Source of the DNA: Rhodocyclales bacterium
GTDB lineage: Bacteria > Pseudomonadota > Gammaproteobacteria > Burkholderiales > Rhodocyclaceae
Direction of reading: 5' to 3'
Assembly: GCA_016183655.1 (NCBI GenBank)
Contig: JACPEH010000008.1
Span: 62,001-126,000 of the forward strand
DNA: 64,000 nt
In this document: in pieces, positions 52,324 through 60,505 of the stretch
How the letters are laid out: each line of letters opens with the position of its first letter
Numbering within the stretch: the stretch's first letter is position 1
The notes under the pieces: model-generated
Seen by the model: only the letters and a program-made list of their open reading frames with translations
Database searches by the model: none
What the model was told of the DNA's origin: nothing
Translations under genes and position numbers: made by a program

Positions 52324-53508
52324 GTGGACAACGGCTTTCCCGCAAGACGGCGCACCCTCGTCGCGCTCTGCGCCGCCGTACTCGCCATGGCACAGGCCGG
52401 CGCCGCACCGCCGGCTTCGTCAGCGCTGCGTATCGGCCTGTCGCTCGGCCTCACCGGCACCTATGCCGCGGACAGCGAGATGATGGAGCAGGCCTATCGC
52501 CTCTGGGAACAGCAGGTCAACGAGCGCGGCGGCATCCTCGGCCGCCGCGTCGAAGTGACCATCCGCGACGACCGCAGCGACGCGGATGCGGCGCGCGCCA
52601 TCTACGAGGATTACACGCTGCGCGGGCAGGCCGACCTGGTGATGGGCCCGTTCTCCAGCGGCATCACCGCCGCCGTCGCGCCGATCATCGACCGCCACGG
52701 CTACCCGATGCTGGCCCCCGGGGGCGCCGCCGAATCGATGTGGCAGAAAGGCTACCGCAACCTGTTCGGCATCATCCCCCCGGCCGGGCGGCACGCCATC
52801 GGCTTCCTCGCCGTCCTCGCCGACGGCGGCATCGACACGCTGGCCATCGTCCACGCCGACGACCCGTTCTCGACCGTCCTGGCCGAAGAAACACGAAAAT
52901 GGCTGAGCGAATACGGCATCCGCCTGACCTCGTTCGAAAAGATCGCCAAGGGCCGCAGCGACCTGGATGCAGCCGCCCAGGCGGCGCGCCAGTCGGGCGC
53001 GCAGGCGCTGCTGATGGCCGGCCATTTCGAGGAGTCGGTCAACATGCGCCGCGCGCTGAAGCGTATCGGCTGGACGCCTGCGGCCTACTACGCCTCGGTC
53101 GGTCCGGGACTCGACAAGTACGGCAGCGTCCTCGCCGACGACGCCGACGGCAGCTTCGCGACGACCACCTGGGAACCGCATGAAAAGCTGAAGCTGCCGG
53201 GCGCCGCCGAGTTCCGCCGCGAATTCCTGCAGCGCTGGGGCAAGCCGCCGAATTTCCTAGCCGCCCATGCCTATTCCGCGTGCCAGGTGCTGGAGCGGGC
53301 GCTCATCGTCGCCGGCGGCTTCGATCGCGGCAAGCTGCGCGACACGCTCTACCGGCTCGACATGAACGTGCTGATCGGGCGCTACGCGGTGGACCGGACC
53401 GGCCTGCAGACCAAGCGCTTCCCGCTCGTCGTGCAGTGGCAGAAGGGGCGGCGCGAGATCGTCTGGCCGGCCGAGATGGCCACCGCGCCGGCCCGGCTGG
53501 GGCGCTAG
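52324..53508 (+). CDS. periplasmic Leu/Ile/Val-type binding protein, stand-alone
   Basis: 394-residue type 1 periplasmic binding protein of the branched-chain amino acid/amide family. Signal peptide after RRR (TLVALCAAVLAMAQAGA), then LRIGLSLGLTGTYAADSEMM, RDDRSDADAARAIYEDY and PGGAAESMWQKGYRNLFG. No ABC permease or ATPase gene is nearby; the next gene is a membrane kinase, so a sensing role is plausible. Start GTG 52324 is chosen for the signal peptide. The ribosome site is poor. Confidence 0.85.
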   Translation: MDNGFPARRRTLVALCAAVLAMAQAGAAPPASSALRIGLSLGLTGTYAADSEMMEQAYRLWEQQVNERGGILGRRVEVTIRDDRSDADAARAIYEDYTLRGQADLVMGPFSSGITAAVAPIIDRHGYPMLAPGGAAESMWQKGYRNLFGIIPPAGRHAIGFLAVLADGGIDTLAIVHADDPFSTVLAEETRKWLSEYGIRLTSFEKIAKGRSDLDAAAQAARQSGAQALLMAGHFEESVNMRRALKRIGWTPAAYYASVGPGLDKYGSVLADDADGSFATTTWEPHEKLKLPGAAEFRREFLQRWGKPPNFLAAHAYSACQVLERALIVAGGFDRGKLRDTLYRLDMNVLIGRYAVDRTGLQTKRFPLVVQWQKGRREIVWPAEMATAPARLGR

Positions 53509-53536
53509 GGCATGTTCACAGTAGATTCATGGGCGC

Positions 53537-53664
53537 GACGATGTCTGCGTGGGATGTCCCCCAAGGGGATTTCCTGCAGGGCACAGCGCAAGGCGCGGTG
53601 GCGCCGCCTGGCTGGTGCCAGGCAAGCCGCCGCAACGCCGCGATGCGCCCACGCAGACATCGTC
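53537..53664. repeat. 128-bp structured element with 17-bp inverted ends
   Basis: The perfect 17-base ends at 53537-53553 and 53648-53664 are inverted copies. The 94-base interior has further short hairpins (GTCCCCCAAGGGGA; CCTGGCTGGTGCCAGG). No open frame of its own is convincing. It looks like a miniature inverted-repeat element or a structured leader in the gap between the binding protein and kinase genes. Confidence 0.6.
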
Positions 53665-53728
53665 CCGGAGGGTTGCTGCGCAAAGGCGGCGTCTGCTTCG
53701 TTGCACGGCTTGCCCGCACGAAACCGCC

Positions 53729-55363
53729 ATGAGCTGGCATCGCCGCCTCGCCATCCGCCTGCTGCTGCCGATCGTCGGCTTCACGCTGCTGTTCGGCTGC
53801 GCCGTCTTCGCCTTCGTCGCCTACGCCACCGCCCGCTTCGCCGACGAGCAGGCGGAAAACAGCCTGCGCTGGCAGGCCTACGCGCTGCGCCAGATCATCG
53901 ACGACCAGGAGGACGAACTGCAGCGCACCGGCCAGGCGGGCAACCCGAGCGCCAAGCGCGACCGCAAGGTCAACGCGATGGTCTCCATCGAGGATTTCGC
54001 CCGCGCCAACGGCCTGCATGTCACCATCGACGACGAGGCAACGCAGCGCACCTCCCGCTTCGGCGAGCTGCCGGTCAGCCCGCCGCGCGACGGCGGCAAC
54101 CTCGACCAAGTCGCCCGCTTCGCCAGCAACGGGCACACCTACCGATCGCTCAGCTTCGCCTTCGAGCCTTGGCAATGGCGGATCACCGTCGTCGAGGACA
54201 ACGCCCCCTATGCCGCACTGCGCGACAATCTGCTGCGCGCCGCCTGGATCGCCGGCAGTGCGCTGACCGGCGCGACCTTCGCGTTCATGCTCTTCCTCGG
54301 CGCGATCACGCGCAAGCCGATCGATGCCATCGTCGGCGACCTCAAGACCGGCCAGGCGCCGCATTACCAGGGAATCACCGAGTTCGAGTTCATGAGCCGC
54401 TCGATCGGCGAAATGATGCGCGCGCTGCAGGAGAAGAGCGCCGCCGTCGAGCGCTACCGCGACCAGCTGGAACTATTGGTCGCCGAACGCACGGCCGAAC
54501 TGTCGCATGCCAACGAAGCCCTGCGCGACAGCCATCACGAACTCGAAACCACCCACCAGCAACTGCTGCAATCGGAAAAAATGGCCTCGATCGGCCAGCT
54601 CGCCGCCGGCGTCGCGCACGAAATCAACAACCCGATCGGTTTCGTCAACTCCAACCTCGGCACGCTCAACGACTACCTGAACGACCTGCTGCGCCTGATC
54701 GCGATCTACGAACGCAACGCCGTGCCGCAGCCCGACGATCCGATGGCGGCCAGAATGATCGACGCGACCCGGCAGGAAATCGACATCGACTTCCTCAAGA
54801 ACGACGCCGCGGCGCTGCTCGCCGAATCACGCGACGGGCTAGACCGCGTCAAGCGGATCGTCCAGGACCTCAAGGAGTTCTCGCACGTCGGCGAAAAGGG
54901 ATGGCAGCGCGCCGACCTGCACCGCAACCTCGACAGCACGCTCAACGTGGTCTGGAACGAGTTGAAGTACAAGGTCCGTGTGGTCAAGGAATACGGCCAG
55001 CTGCCGGAGGTCGAATGCCTGCCATCGGAACTCAACCAGGTGTTCATGAACATGCTGGTCAATGCCGGGCATGCCATCGCCGACAACGGCGTCATCACCA
55101 TCCGCACCGGCACCGAGGGCGACCAGGCCTGGGTCGAATTCGCCGACACCGGCAGCGGCATCGCCCCCGAACACCTGCAGCGGATCTTCGACCCCTTCTT
55201 CACCACCAAACCGGTCGGCCAGGGAACCGGACTCGGCCTCTCGCTCTCCTACGGCATCATCCGCAAACACAACGGCCGCATCGAGGTCACCAGCCAACCC
55301 GGACAAGGCACGACCTTCCGCATCTGGCTGCCGATCGCCCAGCCGCAGAGCGAAGTGGCGTAG
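53729..55363 (+). CDS. membrane sensor histidine kinase
   Basis: 544 residues: membrane helix 1 (LLLPIVGFTLLFGCAVFAFV), periplasmic domain of about 140 residues, helix 2 (AAWIAGSALTGATFAFMLFL), linker/coiled coil (LELLVAERTAELSHANEALR), HisKA with His297 (GVAHEINNPIGFVNSNLGTL), HATPase (NMLVNAGHAI, DTGSGI, GQGTGLGLSLSYG). ATG 53729 (MSWHRRLAIRLLLP) is the natural start before the first helix. It probably pairs with the upstream binding protein. No response regulator lies beside it. Confidence 0.9.
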   Translation: MSWHRRLAIRLLLPIVGFTLLFGCAVFAFVAYATARFADEQAENSLRWQAYALRQIIDDQEDELQRTGQAGNPSAKRDRKVNAMVSIEDFARANGLHVTIDDEATQRTSRFGELPVSPPRDGGNLDQVARFASNGHTYRSLSFAFEPWQWRITVVEDNAPYAALRDNLLRAAWIAGSALTGATFAFMLFLGAITRKPIDAIVGDLKTGQAPHYQGITEFEFMSRSIGEMMRALQEKSAAVERYRDQLELLVAERTAELSHANEALRDSHHELETTHQQLLQSEKMASIGQLAAGVAHEINNPIGFVNSNLGTLNDYLNDLLRLIAIYERNAVPQPDDPMAARMIDATRQEIDIDFLKNDAAALLAESRDGLDRVKRIVQDLKEFSHVGEKGWQRADLHRNLDSTLNVVWNELKYKVRVVKEYGQLPEVECLPSELNQVFMNMLVNAGHAIADNGVITIRTGTEGDQAWVEFADTGSGIAPEHLQRIFDPFFTTKPVGQGTGLGLSLSYGIIRKHNGRIEVTSQPGQGTTFRIWLPIAQPQSEVA

Positions 55364-55386
55364 GGGATAGAAAACCGGCGCCCCGG

Positions 55387-55938
55387 TCAGCCCGCCGGCG
55401 GCAGCATGCGCGCGAGCACCCCGTCGCGACGCACGAAGCGATGCCATAGCGCCGCCGCCACGTGCGCCGCAACGAGCACGATCATCAGGTTGCCGGCGCT
55501 TTCGTGCAGGCGCTTGACGCCCTTCGCCGCCGCCTTGCCGCCTTCCGCCCAGAGCGGCAGCTCCCAGCCGAACAGGCTGACCGGCTTGCCGGCGACGAAC
55601 AGCAACGCCAGCCCGCTCAGCGGCAACGCCAGCAGCAACAGGTAGAGCAGAGCATGCGCAGCGGCGGCGAGACGCGCCTGCCGGCTGCCCCGCGGCGCCG
55701 CCGGCGACGGGCGACGGGACACGAACAGCCAGCCGATTCGGCAGGCCGTCGCCAGCAACACCAGCGCGCCGACCTGGAAATGCCACAGCTTGACGCCGTC
55801 GCGCAGCCCGCCGGCCTTCGGAAACCACCCCTTGCCCTCGATCAGCGCAAGCGCGGCAAGCACCAGCACCGCCGACAGCCAGTGCAGGCCGATCGCCAGG
55901 TTGTCGTAGCGCGCGGCGCCCGCATGTGTCGTGCTCAT
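55387..55938 (-). CDS. cytochrome b561
   Basis: 183-residue di-heme b561-type membrane protein with four helices. Histidines in IGLHWLSAVLVL, KLWHFQVGALVL, RLHESAGNLMIV and AAHVAAALWHRFV fit heme ligands. Proteins of this group shuttle electrons from the quinone pool, often to detoxify superoxide or reduce partner enzymes. Convergent with the kinase gene. Confidence 0.9.
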   Translation of the reverse strand: MSTTHAGAARYDNLAIGLHWLSAVLVLAALALIEGKGWFPKAGGLRDGVKLWHFQVGALVLLATACRIGWLFVSRRPSPAAPRGSRQARLAAAAHALLYLLLLALPLSGLALLFVAGKPVSLFGWELPLWAEGGKAAAKGVKRLHESAGNLMIVLVAAHVAAALWHRFVRRDGVLARMLPPAG

Positions 55939-56052
55939 GGCCCTCTCCGTCCGGATGACATGGCGCGCATTGTGATGCGACCGGCTTAACTCGGCCTTAA
56001 GCAGCGGCGCGCGCTAAAATGGCCGCTTCCCGACCTCGCCATCGTTTCCGCC

Positions 56053-57042
56053 ATGCCTGCACGCCACCCCAGTTCCGTTCTCTTCGCCGGCGAAAAGCCC
56101 TTCCCCATCCTGCCCGCGGTCGACCACTACGCCGGTGCCGAAAAGCTGATGCGCAAAGCCATGCAGGTGCAGTGCGAACTCGGGCCGATCTTCGACATCA
56201 CCTGCGACTGCGAGGATGGCGCCCGCGCCGGCGCCGAACGCGAGCACGCGGAAATGTGCGCCGAGCTGATCATGAGCGCCGACAACGCCTTCGGCCGCGT
56301 CGCCGCGCGCATCCACGACATCACCCACGACCACTGGCGACAGGACCTGGAGATCCTCGTCGCGCGCGCCGGCAGCCGGCTGCCCTTCGTCACGCTGCCG
56401 AAGCCGCAGAGCGCCGCCGACGTGGCGACGCAGATCGCCGCGCTGCGCGAGATCGAGCGCACCGCCGGCGTCAAGCGCGAGATTCCGGTGCACGTGCTGA
56501 TCGAGACGCACGGCGCGCTGCGCGAGGTGTGGCAGATCGCCGCGCTGCCCGGCGTCGAATCGCTCGACTTCGGCCTGATGGACTTCGTCTCCGGCCACCA
56601 CGGCGCGATCCCCGGCGGCGCGATGAAGAGCCCCGGCCAGTTCGAGCATCCGCTGGTCGCCCGCGCCAAGTGCGAGATCGCCGCCGCCGCGCTGGCCAAC
56701 GGCGTGGTGCCGTCGCACAACGTCACCACCGAGCTCGCCGACCTCGACCTGATCCGTGCCGACGCGCGCCGCGCCCGGCAGGAGTTCGGCTACCTGCGCA
56801 TGTGGAGCATCCACCCCAACCAGATCGTGCCGATCGTCGAAGCAATGCGTCCCGACTTCTCCGAGGTGCAGGCCGCCGCCGAGATCCTCGCCGCCGCGCA
56901 GGACGCCGACTGGGGGCCGATCCGCCACGACGGCAAGCTGCACGACCGCGCCTCCTACCGCTACTACTGGGAACTGCTGCAGCGGGCGCGCGCCACCGGC
57001 GTTGCGCTGCCCGACGAAGCGCTCGGCCGCTTCTTCGACTGA
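56053..57042 (+). CDS. HpcH/HpaI-type CoA ester lyase (CitE/malyl-CoA lyase-like)
   Basis: 329-residue TIM-barrel lyase. Family motifs: DITCDCEDGARAGAEREHAE (metal-binding Glu/Asp), PVHVLIETHGALREV, ESLDFGLMDFVSGHHG, and MWSIHPNQIVPI near the C-terminus. Related enzymes cleave malyl-, citramalyl- or citryl-CoA. The substrate is uncertain and no CoA transferase neighbour is present. Its stop codon is immediately followed by the left end of an IS remnant. Confidence 0.88.
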   Translation: MPARHPSSVLFAGEKPFPILPAVDHYAGAEKLMRKAMQVQCELGPIFDITCDCEDGARAGAEREHAEMCAELIMSADNAFGRVAARIHDITHDHWRQDLEILVARAGSRLPFVTLPKPQSAADVATQIAALREIERTAGVKREIPVHVLIETHGALREVWQIAALPGVESLDFGLMDFVSGHHGAIPGGAMKSPGQFEHPLVARAKCEIAAAALANGVVPSHNVTTELADLDLIRADARRARQEFGYLRMWSIHPNQIVPIVEAMRPDFSEVQAAAEILAAAQDADWGPIRHDGKLHDRASYRYYWELLQRARATGVALPDEALGRFFD

Positions 57043-57876
57043 GAGGCTGTGAAAATTTCCGCCCAGATTATGCGTATGGCATAATTGCTGCTTGAGATGA
57101 GAGCTGGACTATCCAGAAGATGAAGACTCGAGCGCGGGTGCTGTTGCCCAACCGGGGGCAGATGGAATTTCGGACGAGTGACCTGACTCGGTGCTGCCGG
57201 AAGGCCACCGAGCGCGCCTGGTGTGGGCCTACGTCGAGCGTCAGGATCTGACGCGGTTCTATGCGGACATTCGCGCGGTCGATGGCGGCGTGGGCCGAGC
57301 GGTGATCGCGCCGGAGATCCTGCTGGCGCTATGGCTTTATGCCACCCTCGACGGGGTGGGTAGCGCGCGGCAAGTGTCGCGGCTGATCGAGTCGCACGAC
57401 GCCTACCGCTGGCTGTGCGGTGGCGTTCAGGTCAGCCACAACACGCTATCGGACTTTCGCAAGGAGCGCGGCGAGGCGCTCGACGAGTTGCTCTCGGTGA
57501 GCATCGCCAGCCTGATGGCAGTCGGCGTGGTCAAGCTCAAGCAGGTGGCGCAGGACAGCGTGCGGGTGCGGGCCAGTGCCGGGGCGGGGTCGTTCCGCCG
57601 CAAGGAGAAGCTCGAAGGCTATCTGGAGGCGGCGCGCGGCCACGGCCGAATGCGTCAATGCCCAGGCGCGTAACCGCGGCTTGCAACAGTTTCGGGTGCG
57701 CGGGCTCGCCAAGGTCAAGTGCGTGACGCTGATGTTTGCCCTCGCGCACAACCTGATGCGCATGGCCGCCCTCGCGCCCGAGTTGCTCGGGATAGGGACA
57801 GGTGCGTCCGCAATTCCAGAAATCGGGGTTTGAGGGCCGAAAACCGGTGGAAATTCGTCAAATGAACAGACTGTAG
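57043..57876 (+). mobile_element. IS1182-type insertion sequence remnant
   Basis: Left end begins at the aldolase stop codon (GAGGCTGTGAAAATTTCCG). The right boundary near 57876 is approximate: its inverted form shares AATTTCC-CC with the left end. It contains a broken transposase with a large internal deletion, so it is immobile. Confidence 0.75.
57120..57833 (+). pseudogene. IS1182-family transposase, broken
   Basis: Three pieces in two kinds of damage. Residues from ATG 57120 (MKTRARVLLPNRGQMEFRTS) lose frame near 57188, where one base appears to be missing (expected DLDSVLPEG). The next frame carries LPEGHRARLVWAYVERQDLT to LIESHDAYRWLCGGVQVSH. Near 57640 a deletion and frame change join to the C-terminal end (AATAECVNAQARNRGLQQF to LMFALAHNLMRMAALAPE). 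The catalytic core is lost. Confidence 0.85.
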
Positions 57877-58023
57877 CGACACCATACATGCATACGACAT
57901 ATATCGCCCGACACAACGGCGCCGAGCCCGCTCGCGTGACCAGTCGATCGCGCGAGCGAAAGATTCACAAGCTCTGAGCGAAGCGCTGCGCGTTTCGCGA
58001 ACAAGTTCCCCCGTAAGTGCATG

Positions 58024-58069
58024 ATCGGCATAGGGGCGGCCAGCAGTTGCTGGCCGCCCCTATGCCGAT
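58024..58069. repeat. 46-base perfect hairpin related to the intron tail
   Basis: Twenty-two-base arms (58024-58045, 58048-58069) are perfectly complementary around GT. The first 24 bases are identical to 59620-59643, the reverse complement of the group II intron 3' end. It may be a palindromic derivative of that intron tail or a repeat the intron also carries. Confidence 0.7.
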
Positions 58070-58228
58070 TCGCCAGCGGCTGCTGCGTTTCTGATCAGCA
58101 GCACAACATCTGTCCAGAAAATGAGCGCGGCACGGTGCGCAGGAACGGTTCGCGATTTTTTGGGTTTTTTTCCGTCGACCGCGCCAGCACGCGGGTTTGC
58201 GGTGTCTTCGGGGGGTGTGCGCGGTAGC

Positions 58229-58244
58229 TGGCACGCGCTTCGCA
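58229..58244 (+). promoter_or_regulatory. sigma-54 promoter for the porin gene
   Basis: TGGCACG-N4-TCGCA matches the sigma-54 consensus (TGGCACG-N4-TTGCA) at all but one base, with the invariant GG and GC at correct spacing (58230-58231, 58242-58243). The transcript would start near 58255, leaving an approximately 85-base leader. Confidence 0.55.
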
Positions 58245-58261
58245 ATCCCTGTTTCGCCACG

Positions 58262-58313
58262 CCATCGTCGCGATGGCTGCTGGGGAAGGCCGTCCGGGTG
58301 AAATGCCGGACGG
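58262..58313 (+). promoter_or_regulatory. two stem-loops in the porin mRNA leader
   Basis: CCATCG-TCG-CGATGG (58262-58276) and an 8-bp stem CCGTCCGG/CCGGACGG (58290-58297, 58306-58313). Both lie between the predicted start of transcription and the AAAGGAG ribosome site. Leader structures of this kind can stabilise porin mRNAs or be small-RNA targets. Confidence 0.4.
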
Positions 58314-58340
58314 AACTCATCATCTAAAGGAGACACATCC

Positions 58341-59453
58341 ATGTCGAAAAAAATCATCGCGCTGGCGCTCGCCGCCGCTTCTGGCGCCGCTTTCGCCCAA
58401 TCGAACGTCACCATCTACGGTAACGTCGATATGGGCTACATGTTCCGTCAAGGGAAAAACGGCGCGGTCGCCAGCGGCCAGTCGCAGCGCGATCTGCAGC
58501 AGGCCGGCTCGCAGAGCCATATCGGCTTCAAGGGGGTTGAGGATCTGGGCAACGGCCTGAAGACCGTGTTTGACCTGCAGTATCGCATCACGCCGGATAC
58601 CAACACCGGCCTGGCCACGGCCGGCCATCAGTACGTCGGCCTGACCGGTGGCTTCGGCACGGCCGTCGCCGGTTACCTGGACGGCATCCGCTACGGCATC
58701 TACGGCAAGTACAGCCCGTTCGGCAACTACTCGGTCGCCAGCCTGACCTCGATGACCACCCAGTACGACCGTGCGGCCAATGCCGTCGCCTACATCTCGC
58801 CGGCCTTCAACGGCTTCACGCTGATCCTGGCCACCGCCACCAACACGCAGGGCGCCGAAGGCAGCCTGAACAGCGCCCACTCCGCGGCCACGCGCAAGGC
58901 GACTGTTGGCAACAACGGCGACGACCGCCTGCTGTCGGCCAACCTGATCTACGCGAACGGCCCGCTGAGCGTCGATCTCGACTACGAAACGACCCGTGCC
59001 GTCGGTTATAGCAACGACCGCGAGTACGTTGCCACGGCGGGTGCTTCCTACGACTTCGGCGTAGTCAAGGTCAGCGGTATCTACGACGTCATCAAGGGCG
59101 ATGCGAACTCCCTGATCGGCGGCAACGTCGCTGGTCCCGCCTTCGGTCTGGCGGCCGGCCAGAAGTACGATCGCCGCAACTGGTTCGTCGGCGCCTCCGT
59201 GCCGGTCGGCAGCAAGACCAGGCTGCTGGGCATGTTCGGCCAGGTCAAGGACAAGACCCTGACCAATGCCGATGCCTGGAAGGTCGGTGTCGGCGCGCGC
59301 TACTCCCTGTCCAAGCGCACCGAACTGTACGCGGACTACTCGCACATCAAGAACGACCGCAATGCGGCCTATACCATCAACCCGATGGGCAATGGTTCCG
59401 GCACCAGCGCCGGCGTCAATGGCCTGGCGATGGGCATCAAGCACGCGTTCTGA
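58341..59453 (+). CDS. outer membrane porin, OmpC/PorB-like
   Basis: 370-residue trimeric porin of the betaproteobacterial type. Signal peptide MSKKIIALALAAASGAAFA, mature QSNVTIYGNVDMGYMF, repeated amphipathic strands, and SQSHIGFKGVEDLGNGLKTV, a family hallmark. It ends GLAMGIKHAF with the C-terminal Phe needed for BAM recognition. It has an AAAGGAGA ribosome site. Lies intact between mobile-element remnants. Confidence 0.95.
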   Translation: MSKKIIALALAAASGAAFAQSNVTIYGNVDMGYMFRQGKNGAVASGQSQRDLQQAGSQSHIGFKGVEDLGNGLKTVFDLQYRITPDTNTGLATAGHQYVGLTGGFGTAVAGYLDGIRYGIYGKYSPFGNYSVASLTSMTTQYDRAANAVAYISPAFNGFTLILATATNTQGAEGSLNSAHSAATRKATVGNNGDDRLLSANLIYANGPLSVDLDYETTRAVGYSNDREYVATAGASYDFGVVKVSGIYDVIKGDANSLIGGNVAGPAFGLAAGQKYDRRNWFVGASVPVGSKTRLLGMFGQVKDKTLTNADAWKVGVGARYSLSKRTELYADYSHIKNDRNAAYTINPMGNGSGTSAGVNGLAMGIKHAF

Positions 59454-59571
59454 TTCACCCGCATCACACGGGAAACTTCGCCGGCAACAGGGCGAAGTTT
59501 TCCCGGAGGCCGGAGGCGATTCCGGCAGTTTCACCTTCTTTTGCGCCAGGTGCTTCCCTTGCATCTATTCG

Positions 59572-59597
59572 GACGCTCTGCGGAGCGTCCTTTTTTG
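59572..59597 (+). terminator. porin terminator
   Basis: Eight-base stem GGACGCTC/GAGCGTCC (59572-59579, 59584-59591) followed by TTTTTT. Immediately after the T-run begins a group II intron 5'-end-like GTGCG (59598). Confidence 0.9.
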
Positions 59598-59618
59598 TGC
59601 GCTCAGCATGGGCGCACA
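59598..59618 (+). repeat. 21-base intron 5'-end stub
   Basis: A hairpin-forming 21-mer beginning GTGCGC. It differs at one base from the first 21 bases of the minus-strand intron (61348-61328), but lies on the plus strand directly after the porin terminator. It could be the stub of another intron copy or part of a shared target. Confidence 0.5.
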
Positions 59619-59877
59619 ATCGGCATAGGGGCGGCCAGCAGTCGCTGGCCGTTCCCCTGCCACACTACCCGGCATGCGGGTCCGCACCGGGCGGTTCGAG
59701 TAGTTGAGGTCATGAGAGGCGAGGCATGCCCGGACGGTCAAAGTAGGCGATCGTCAGAACGTGATGCAGCGCGGTCAGACTGTTGTTCCACCAGCGATGG
59801 CTGAGGGCAGCAACGGACTGCGCAATGTTGGGTGTAGCGCCCAACTTGAGCAGTTCACGGTAGATCGTTTTTCCACG

Positions 59878-60068
59878 TTGGTCGGCTGGCCCTGCGCAAC
59901 ATCACTGCCGATTGGGGGCGGGCGACCCGGGACAGGAAGGAGGCGATGAACCAGTTCGCCATTCTTTATGACGATCGCTTTGTCCGTGCAGTCCATTAGA
60001 ATGAATCCTGACGACTCCCATGAGGGAACGTCTCAAACCGCCTCACACACAGAAATTCTGACACTCCC
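59878..60068 (+). mobile_element. IS256-type insertion sequence right-end remnant
   Basis: Frame 59880-59999 encodes the C-terminus of an IS256-family transposase (RLALRNITADWGRATRDRKE, then AMNQFAILYDDRFVRAVH, stop). It is followed by a terminal-repeat-like end (CACACAGAAATTCTGACACT, ending near 60068). It sits exactly between two halves of the intron reverse transcriptase. The rest of the element is gone. Confidence 0.7.
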
Positions 60069-60432
60069 GGTCATCCATCCACTCGTCCAGCCCTCGCCAG
60101 ACGCGCAGTGTTTGCGCCAGTCCGAAGTAGGCTTTCCACCCTGGGACATAGCTTCGCAGCTTCTCGATCACCTCGCCGATGCTGCGCCCACCGGTCCGGC
60201 GTGTAAGCTGCCGTGTCCGTTGCTTGAACGTCTCCAGCGCCTTGTCCGAAACCGAGCGCCTGACCTCGCCGTTCCGGGCCAGCCACAGGGCATAGCCCAG
60301 AAACTTGCGGCCAAACGCGCTGGCCACCGCACTTTTCGATTCGTTGATCTTCAAATGCAGCCTGTCGTATAGACGCTTGAGCAGGTTCATCACCCGCTCA
60401 CCTGCCTTCTGGCTGCGCACATACACATTGCG

Positions 60433-60505
60433 TCGAGTCACCCGAGGGAACCGCCCCCTCGGGTGCTCACGGAACCGGACGTGAACGTCTCCGCTCATCC
60501 GGCTC
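60433..60505 (-). ncRNA. domain V/VI 3' end of a second group II intron
   Basis: On the minus strand 60505-60472 is a 34-base domain V (starts GAGCCGGATGAGCGG, ends CACGTCCGGTTC). Next comes a domain VI-like stem (CACCCGAGGG/CCCTCGGGTG) ending at 60433. The reverse transcriptase of the host intron resumes immediately after, at the codons that normally follow YADD. Confidence 0.65.

Larger units (their letters stand above)
57877..58340. other. porin upstream region, 464 bases
   Basis: No gene supported. It contains the 46-base hairpin at 58024-58069, an AT/T-rich stretch at 58155-58175 (GATTTTTTGGGTTTTTTTCC), a sigma-54-like promoter (58229-58244) and two stem-loops in the expected porin leader. 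The first 140 bases after the IS have no recognisable content. Confidence 0.5.

Noticed and set aside
58024..58069. Reading the 46-base hairpin as a transcription terminator
   Set aside because: It has no T-run on either strand and no gene ends just before it on a suitable strand except an IS remnant.
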